Below, piece after piece: positions 41,557 to 46,512 of a DNA stretch of 46,512 nt. Under the pieces are notes generated by a model. It saw only the letters and a program-made list of their open reading frames with translations, was not told the origin of the DNA and did no database searches. The translations under genes were made by a program, and so were the position numbers. Position 1 is the first letter of the stretch, and every line of letters starts with the position of its first letter. The stretch comes from Candidatus Bathyarchaeota archaeon (GTDB lineage Archaea > Thermoproteota > Bathyarchaeia > Bathyarchaeales > DTEX01). The stretch covers positions 1 through 46,512 of the forward strand of contig JAGTQB010000009.1 of assembly GCA_018396995.1 (NCBI GenBank), read 5' to 3'.

Positions 41557-42363
41557 ATGGGGGAGCTCGTATTTATTGGGATAGGTCTCTACGATTACCT
41601 TGATATCTCGCTCCGTGGTCTCGAAGAAGTTAAAAAAGCAGACTATGTCTTCGCCGAATTCTATACGAGCTTTATGCCCGGCTTTAAGATTGAGGAATTT
41701 AGGAAGATTGCTGGAAAGGATATAATTGTAGTTTCAAGAAGGGACATTGAGGATGATGATGGAAAAATAATTATTGATAAAGCTTTGGATGGTAGAGTAG
41801 CTTTCCTTACCCCTGGGGATCCCATGATTGCAACAACTCACGTGGCCCTTAGAGTTAAGGCTGAAAAGATGGGGATTAAAACAAGGGTCATTCATGGGGC
41901 ATCAATATTGTCAGCCGCAATAGGTTTATCTGGTTTACAAAATTATAGGTTTGGCAAGAGCGTCACAATACCGTTTCCTGAAGACGGTCTCCTATCCCAA
42001 ACACCCTACACTGTTATATCGGAGAATAAGTCCCGAAACCTCCACACGCTATGCTTCCTAGACATTAAGGCTGAGGAATTCAGGTTTATGTGTATTAGAG
42101 AGGCTCTGGAGATACTTATGAAGCTTGAGGAAATTAACAAGCGGGGTCTCTTTAAGGAAGATAGCCTTGCGATCGGTATCGCCAGGGCCGGATCAGAGAA
42201 GCCTATCGTTAAGGCCGATACAATAAGGGATCTAATGAGACTTGATTTCGGCGGCCCGCCACACACATTAATTATACCTGCGGATAATCTTCACTTCATG
42301 GAGGCTGAGGCCCTAATAACCTTAGCAGGGGCACCCAATTGGGTTATGAGGATGATTAGATGA
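41557..42363 (+). CDS. dphB: Diphthine synthase (diphthamide methyltransferase)
   Basis: 268 residues. SAM-dependent tetrapyrrole-methylase fold: starts with FIGIGLYDYLDISLRGLEE, then DYVFAEFYTSFM, FLTPGDPMIATTH (the G-D-P SAM loop), VIHGASILSAAIGLSGLQNYRFG, and IARAGSEKPIV near the end. Methylates the modified His of elongation factor aEF2 in diphthamide synthesis. The family begins right at the GIGLYD strand, so ATG 41557 (with ggtg upstream) is chosen over the longer GTG at 41518. Its stop overlaps the next start (ATGA). Head of a dphB-DUF357-ribL-nfo cluster. Confidence 0.93.
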   Translation: MGELVFIGIGLYDYLDISLRGLEEVKKADYVFAEFYTSFMPGFKIEEFRKIAGKDIIVVSRRDIEDDDGKIIIDKALDGRVAFLTPGDPMIATTHVALRVKAEKMGIKTRVIHGASILSAAIGLSGLQNYRFGKSVTIPFPEDGLLSQTPYTVISENKSRNLHTLCFLDIKAEEFRFMCIREALEILMKLEEINKRGLFKEDSLAIGIARAGSEKPIVKADTIRDLMRLDFGGPPHTLIIPADNLHFMEAEALITLAGAPNWVMRMIR

Positions 42364-42626
42364 ATGAGGTGAGTATTGAAGAGAGGGCGTTAAAGTATAT
42401 ACTTAAGGCTGAAAGGGTTCTTAAAAACATGAAGATTTCAGAGGGTCCAGCTCTTGTTGGTGTGGAGAGAATGAGGGAGGTTGTTGATGAAGCTAGAAGA
42501 TATTTTGAGGACGCAAAATATTATTTTGATAAAAAAGAATATGATGTTAGTTTGGCATCTATAGCTTATTGTGAGGGGCTCTTAGATGCCTTACGCCTGC
42601 TTAAATTAGTTGAGTTTGAGTGGTAG
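42360..42626 (+). CDS. DUF357 family protein
   Basis: 88 codons, helical. Pattern EERALKYILKAERVLKNMKI, REVVDEARRYFEDAKYYFDK and DVSLASIAYCEGLLDALRLL matches archaeal DUF357, a small helical-hairpin protein often found next to RibL. It overlaps dphB by four bases and is followed three bases later by ribL, so it is co-translated. Function unknown; the context suggests a partner in flavin or HEPN-like chemistry, but nothing in the sequence proves it. Confidence 0.8.
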   Translation: MNEVSIEERALKYILKAERVLKNMKISEGPALVGVERMREVVDEARRYFEDAKYYFDKKEYDVSLASIAYCEGLLDALRLLKLVEFEW

Positions 42627-42629
42627 ACT

Positions 42630-43109
42630 ATGGGAGGCGGGGGGCAGAAGAGGGGAAAGATAGTGTTGGCAGAGGGAACATTTGACCTACTCCACTATGG
42701 ACATATTCATTATTTGACTAATGCTAAGATGGCTGGTGGGGAAAACGCTAAGTTAATAGTTATAGTTGCTAGGGACAAGACTGTTGAGAGACTTAAGGGT
42801 AGGAAACCAATATTGCCGGAGGACCAGCGCAGAGCTATTGTTGAGTCACTAAAGGTTGTGGATGAGGCAATCCTCGGTTATGAAGACATAGACATGTATA
42901 AGGTTATAGATAAAGTTAAGCCAGATATAATAGCGCTGGGATACGATAAAGTCGATTTAGAGAAGGAACTAAAGAGGTATATTGAAGAGAGGGGGTTAAA
43001 TATAGAGGTTATAAGAATAAGCAAGTTTGACTCCGCTGAACCAAACAGCTCAACAAGTATCAGAAGAAAGATTATTGAGGAGTATCAAAGCCAGATAAGT
43101 AGGAAATAA
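42630..43109 (+). CDS. ribL: FAD synthase (archaeal RibL-type cytidylyltransferase fold)
   Basis: 159 residues. Nucleotidyltransferase with the ATP motif EGTFDLLHYGHIHYL, then VIVARDKTVERLKGRKPILP, and STSIRRKI near the end (ISSTxxR-like motif). RibL transfers AMP from ATP to FMN to make FAD. The family also includes glycerol-3-phosphate cytidylyltransferases, but the archaeal length, the DUF357 neighbour and motif pattern favour RibL. FAD is required by the Hdr complex encoded nearby. Confidence 0.85.
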   Translation: MGGGGQKRGKIVLAEGTFDLLHYGHIHYLTNAKMAGGENAKLIVIVARDKTVERLKGRKPILPEDQRRAIVESLKVVDEAILGYEDIDMYKVIDKVKPDIIALGYDKVDLEKELKRYIEERGLNIEVIRISKFDSAEPNSSTSIRRKIIEEYQSQISRK

Positions 43110-43160
43110 ACTGTTATGGCAGAGAAACGCAGCCCACATAATATTCATGGTGTAGTATAG

Positions 43161-44012
43161 ATGCAGATGAGAATTGGCTTCCACATGTCAATATATGGAT
43201 CCCTCGACAAAGCTGTTGATAGGGCCCTTGAGATTGGATGCAACACCCTCCAATTGTTCACGAGAAACCCAAGGGGCTGGGCCGCTAGACCTCTCAGGCG
43301 TAATGAGATAGAAATGTTCATCATGAAAGTCAATAAAAGTGATATAAGACCAGTCTTTGCGCATATGCCATATTTATCAAATTTGGCTTCACCAAGGAGC
43401 GAAATTTACGCAAAATCTGTTGAGACTCTTATAACTGAAATGAAAAGATGTGAAATTTTAGGGATCCCCTATTTAGTGACTCATTTGGGTAGCCACCTGG
43501 GACTTGGCCCTAAAATTGGTTTAGAAAACGTGGTTAAGGCGATAGATATGGCATTCTCTGTTGCGGGGGAGAGGGTGATACTCCTCCTCGAAAATACTGC
43601 TGGGACTAGGAATAGTATTGGCGGCTCATTCAGAGATATTGAGTATATACTGGAGCGGACGGCATATCCAGAAAAAGTTGAAATATGCTTTGACACTTGC
43701 CACGCGTTCGCAGCTGGCTATGACCTTAGGACGGAGGAGGCGATAGAAAGAACAATAAATGTTATTGAAGAAAGTGTAGGCTTTAATAGACTGAGACTTG
43801 TTCACTTAAATGATTCAAAGGGGGATCTAGGTTCACATATAGATAGACATGAACATATAGGTCTGGGAAAAATTGGGGAAGAAGGTTTTAGAAATATATT
43901 GAGGAGCAAATTTGCCAGAGTGCCGCTGATCTTAGAAACACCGATGAATGGGCGGAGAAGCGACCTAGAGAATTTGATTAAGGTTAAGGAGCTTGCAGGC
44001 ATTAAGCCTTAA
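43161..44012 (+). CDS. nfo: Endonuclease IV (AP endonuclease)
   Basis: 283 residues, TIM-barrel with three-zinc site. The metal ligands appear in order: FAHMPY, THLGSHLG, LLENTAG, CFDTCHAFAAGYD, LVHLND, DRHEHIGLG and ILETPM. Cleaves DNA at abasic sites in base-excision repair. Full length. ATG 43161 follows a short gap after ribL on the same strand. Convergent with cysS (62 bases between stops). Confidence 0.94.
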   Translation: MQMRIGFHMSIYGSLDKAVDRALEIGCNTLQLFTRNPRGWAARPLRRNEIEMFIMKVNKSDIRPVFAHMPYLSNLASPRSEIYAKSVETLITEMKRCEILGIPYLVTHLGSHLGLGPKIGLENVVKAIDMAFSVAGERVILLLENTAGTRNSIGGSFRDIEYILERTAYPEKVEICFDTCHAFAAGYDLRTEEAIERTINVIEESVGFNRLRLVHLNDSKGDLGSHIDRHEHIGLGKIGEEGFRNILRSKFARVPLILETPMNGRRSDLENLIKVKELAGIKP

Positions 44013-44074
44013 CGCAATAATCTTCTTCCAATTCAACTTTTATATCCATCAGCCCTCACGTGGGCCGCAAAGCT

Positions 44075-45502
44075 CTAGGTTTCTTTTAGTCGCCATTTTG
44101 TTCCTTGAGGGGTATCCTCTATGATAAAGCCAAGCATCTGCAACCTCTCTCTTATTTTATCAGAAATCTCCCACTCCTTTCTCCTGCGCATCTCCTGCCT
44201 TACCTCCAGAATGAGTTCCACCAAAGAGTTTATTATATCACTTCTAGTTTTCTCCCTCTTCCCTACCTCAATTTTAATGCCCAAGACATCCTCTAGAAGC
44301 ACTCTTATCGTCTCGTAAACTTCACTTTTAGTCGCCGCCTCTATTTCGCCATTCCTATTTACATAAGTGTTTACCGCCCTTACCATGTCAAATATTGCTG
44401 CAATCGCTAGTGGAGTATTGAAGTCATCATCCATGGCCTCCTCAAACCTCTTCTTCGCCTCGCGCACCTGAGCCAAAAGAAACTCTTCATCCTCTCCTCT
44501 CTCAGACCTCTCTTTTAAGGAAAGCAGTCTCTCTATGGCATTAAAAATTTTCTCAAGGTTTATTTTAGCCTGCTCAATACTCTCTTTATTGAAGTCAAGC
44601 GGACTCCTATAATGCGCGGATATTAGAAAGAACCTTAGAACCTGAGGGCTATATATTTTAAGGGCATCACGGACAGTAATTATGTTCCCAAGGGACTTTG
44701 ACATCTTCTGTCCCCCAACAGTGAGCCACTCATTATGAAGCCAATACCTGGCAAAGGGCTTTCCAGTTAAAGACTCTGCCTGAGCAATCTCATTCTCATG
44801 GTGTGGAAAAATTAAGTCCTTTCCACCCATATGTATATCAAATGTCTCTCCCAAATATTTCATGGCCATCGTTGAACACTCAATATGCCACCCAGGCCTA
44901 CCCCAACCCCATGGGCTATACCAAGCTGGCTCGCCCTCCTTACGAGACTTCCAGAGGGCAAAGTCTGCCGGATTCCTCTTCTTGGGATTAACCTCAATCC
45001 TGGCACCCATCTCAAGTGCCTCCAGCTTGTTTCCAGAGAGCTTCCCATAATCCTCAAATTTTAATACATCAAAGTATACGTCGCCATCAACTTGGTATGC
45101 GAAGCCCTTTTCGATGAGATTCTGGATAACCTCTATCATCTCGGATATATGTTGAGTTGCCCTTGGGCTTACGTTGGGTCTCCTTACGTTTAGGGCGTCC
45201 AGATCCTCAAAATATGCATCGCTATATATCTCGCTAATCCGCTGCATGCTTAAGCCTGTCTCCTGCGAACGCCGTATAATCTTATCATCCACATCAGTTA
45301 TGTTACTGACAAGAATTACATTAAAGCCCCTATATTCTAAATATCTACGCACAATGTCGGCAAAAATGAAGGCCCTAGCGTTTCCAATGTGAATAAAATC
45401 GTATACTGTTGGACCACAGACATAAATCCTAACTTCTCCATCACGTAATGGGACGAACTCTTCTTTACGCATACCTAGAGTATTAAACACCCTCAGTCCC
45501 AT
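44075..45502 (-). CDS. cysS: Cysteinyl-tRNA synthetase
   Basis: 475 residues, class I. VCGPTVYDFIHIGNARAF gives the HIGH-type motif and the first zinc Cys; IECSTMAMKYLG, FPHHENEIAQAE supply further zinc ligands; KMSKSLGN is the KMSKS loop. The C-terminal part has the DALR-type helices and anticodon-binding region. Charges tRNA-Cys. Its presence shows this organism need not depend on the SepRS/SepCysS route. The ATG at 45502 is preceded by ggt. Confidence 0.95.
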   Translation of the reverse strand: MGLRVFNTLGMRKEEFVPLRDGEVRIYVCGPTVYDFIHIGNARAFIFADIVRRYLEYRGFNVILVSNITDVDDKIIRRSQETGLSMQRISEIYSDAYFEDLDALNVRRPNVSPRATQHISEMIEVIQNLIEKGFAYQVDGDVYFDVLKFEDYGKLSGNKLEALEMGARIEVNPKKRNPADFALWKSRKEGEPAWYSPWGWGRPGWHIECSTMAMKYLGETFDIHMGGKDLIFPHHENEIAQAESLTGKPFARYWLHNEWLTVGGQKMSKSLGNIITVRDALKIYSPQVLRFFLISAHYRSPLDFNKESIEQAKINLEKIFNAIERLLSLKERSERGEDEEFLLAQVREAKKRFEEAMDDDFNTPLAIAAIFDMVRAVNTYVNRNGEIEAATKSEVYETIRVLLEDVLGIKIEVGKREKTRSDIINSLVELILEVRQEMRRRKEWEISDKIRERLQMLGFIIEDTPQGTKWRLKET

Positions 45503-45544
45503 ACCAGCTCATTTTGAGTAAAAGAGGAGTTATATATAAAGGTC

Positions 45545-46264
45545 TCACTCTTTATATGCCTTAAAAATTTTACTTACAGTTTTCAAGATTTTGTCTCTGG
45601 TCTTTCTCCAGGAAACTATGATACATAGAATTAATGAAGCCGCCAAGAGTATTAATGATGTAGTTTCGTATTCGAAAGCAGATTTAAGTTCTATAAAGAT
45701 TAGACCGCCAACATACGCTCCCGCCAAATAGAGAATTGTTTTTCCAACAATCTGCACCAAGATAACTTTCCATAATGGAAGGCGAAGCGAGGCTAATAAT
45801 AACACTATTGGGGTATCTGGTAATGGTGAAGAGGCGAATAACAATAACGTTAGGAGCCCATACTTCTCAGCAATCTTCGATGATGAACCTTTGCTTCCAT
45901 CACAACTAAAAGCATCTCTTATACCAGACCCCCAACAATAAGCAGTTGTCTCACCCAAGGCGCCACCCAGTCCAGCCACAAACCCAAGTAATACAGGACT
46001 ATAAAACTCCGTTAGTGATAACAGTGCTGGAAGAAACATACCTCTAGCAACAATCGACAAATGACTTAACAATGCCACCAGGAAGATCCCCGGCAACCCA
46101 TACTCCACCAGAACCGCCCTATCCATAAACACCCCATAAAGCACAAATAAAGAAACAATTACGGCAAGGGTGGCGCTAACAACCTTAGCAAGAGCTTTAA
46201 TATAAGCTCCCATATAATGAACCTTAACAGTAATCTCCACATATAAGCCTTCCGCATCCGCCAA
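45545..46264 (-). CDS. DedA/VTT-domain membrane protein
   Basis: 239 codons, about 6 hydrophobic segments. The centre carries the VTT-type pattern: FVAGLGGALGETTAYCWG (re-entrant Gly-rich loop with Glu), then FASSPLPDTPIVLLLASLRL and VQIVGKTILYLAGAYVGG. DedA-family proteins are implicated in lipid scrambling or ion coupling; the role here is unknown. Start unclear: TTG 46264 is the longest, GTG 46240 or ATG 46213 (MGAYIKALAK, straight into the first helix) look as good. Downstream on the same strand is cysS. Confidence 0.7.
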   Translation of the reverse strand: MADAEGLYVEITVKVHYMGAYIKALAKVVSATLAVIVSLFVLYGVFMDRAVLVEYGLPGIFLVALLSHLSIVARGMFLPALLSLTEFYSPVLLGFVAGLGGALGETTAYCWGSGIRDAFSCDGSKGSSSKIAEKYGLLTLLLFASSPLPDTPIVLLLASLRLPLWKVILVQIVGKTILYLAGAYVGGLIFIELKSAFEYETTSLILLAASLILCIIVSWRKTRDKILKTVSKIFKAYKE

Positions 46265-46343
46265 TAGCAGAAAAATAGTAAAGCATGAAACTTCTTTAGA
46301 AGCGGCAAAAACAATATAATACTGTTAAGTTAAAATACCTAAA

Positions 46344-46419
46344 GGGGCCGTGGTCGAGCCTGGTCTAAGATGCGCGCCTGGGGCGTGCGTGGTCGTGGGT
46401 TCAAATCCCACCGGCCCCA
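46344..46419 (+). tRNA. tRNA-Pro(GGG)
   Basis: Acceptor ggggccg/cggcccc, anticodon stem cgcgc/gtgcg with loop ctggggc (anticodon GGG), T arm gtggg-ttcaaat-cccac, CCA encoded at 46420-46422. No intron. 76 bases. AT-rich sequence (aatataat) upstream could be the promoter. Confidence 0.93.
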
Positions 46420-46456
46420 CCAAAAGGCTTAAAAATTGCCTTTTTAGGACTGTCCT

Positions 46457-46512
46457 ATGGAGGATTGGGTTGACTTCTTTGAGTGGTTGAGGAGAGAGAA
46501 CTCGGCTAGGTA
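46457..46512 (+). CDS. Start of a protein-coding gene cut by the window edge
   Basis: ATG 46457 opens a frame MEDWVDFFEWLRRENSAR that continues off the right edge. The acidic/aromatic helix would suit many proteins, including the N-terminal core-binding domain of a tyrosine recombinase, which is often found beside a tRNA; 18 codons are too few to decide. A tttttagg sequence just upstream could be a TATA box or belong to the tRNA 3' end. Confidence 0.35.
   Translation, partial: MEDWVDFFEWLRRENSAR

Overview
This is a gene-dense archaeal chromosome segment, most likely from a TACK-lineage anaerobe of the Bathyarchaeia type. Evidence for archaea: diphthine synthase, archaeal RibL-type FAD synthase, DUF357, PhoU with an AbrB-type domain, tetraether lipid synthase, TATA-like promoters and an intron-bearing tRNA. 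Evidence for TACK: ribosomal protein eS25 and an ESCRT-III (CdvB-like) protein, both characteristic of TACK/Asgard and absent from most Euryarchaeota. The Bathyarchaeia assignment is an inference from the combination of a Hdr/Mvh complex, a full leucine operon and no methanogenesis genes; I could not run a phylogeny.

Layout. 1-8.2 kb: a truncated secreted solute-binding protein, an MgtE-type permease next to a PhoU/TrkA_C protein, a membrane pyrophosphatase, small hypothetical proteins, the ESCRT-III protein and a 5-formyl-THF cyclo-ligase-like protein. 8.2-18.7 kb: branched-chain amino-acid synthesis (cimA, then ilvB-ilvN-ilvC-leuC-leuD-leuB-leuA, tightly packed), with an unexplained folded region between cimA and ilvB, followed by a deoxyhypusine-synthase-like gene that lacks hallmark DHS residues. 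ilvD and ilvE are not in the window. 18.7-24.9 kb: mostly small or hypothetical genes, a PIN protein, a double Lrp-type regulator, tRNA-Pro(UGG) and a decayed gene. 23.6-27.4 kb: three cyclophilin-like paralogues around the tetraether synthase gene and eS25. 28.0-38.4 kb: one minus-strand operon for a hydrogen-dependent heterodisulfide-reductase-type complex (gltD-like, mvhD with winged helix, double-module hdrA, mvhD, hdrC, hdrB, mvhG, mvhA, maturation protease). 38.5-41.3 kb: a TauE/SafE permease, a ribbon-helix-helix regulator fused to a GcvH-like domain without the lipoyl lysine, and a divergent AbrB-PhoU regulator. 41.3-46.5 kb: tRNA-Lys(CUU) with apparently two introns, dphB-DUF357-ribL-nfo, cysS, a DedA-like membrane protein, tRNA-Pro(GGG) and the first codons of a further gene.

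How it fits together. CimA makes citramalate from pyruvate and acetyl-CoA, LeuCD and LeuB can process both citramalate and isopropylmalate intermediates, and IlvBN/IlvC carry the acetohydroxyacid branch, so one operon can feed isoleucine, valine and leucine. The Mvh hydrogenase would pass H2 electrons through MvhD to the FAD of HdrA, with HdrBC reducing a disulfide-type acceptor and a low-potential ferredoxin as second product; the GltD-like subunit suggests an added NAD(P)H link. Most promising for follow-up: the RHH-GcvH fusion beside the Hdr operon, the MvhD-winged-helix fusion, the structured leader before ilvB, the DHS-like paralogue, a perfect 17-bp inverted repeat after eS25, and the cyclophilin-like trio. 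No CRISPR array, insertion sequence or rRNA was seen.
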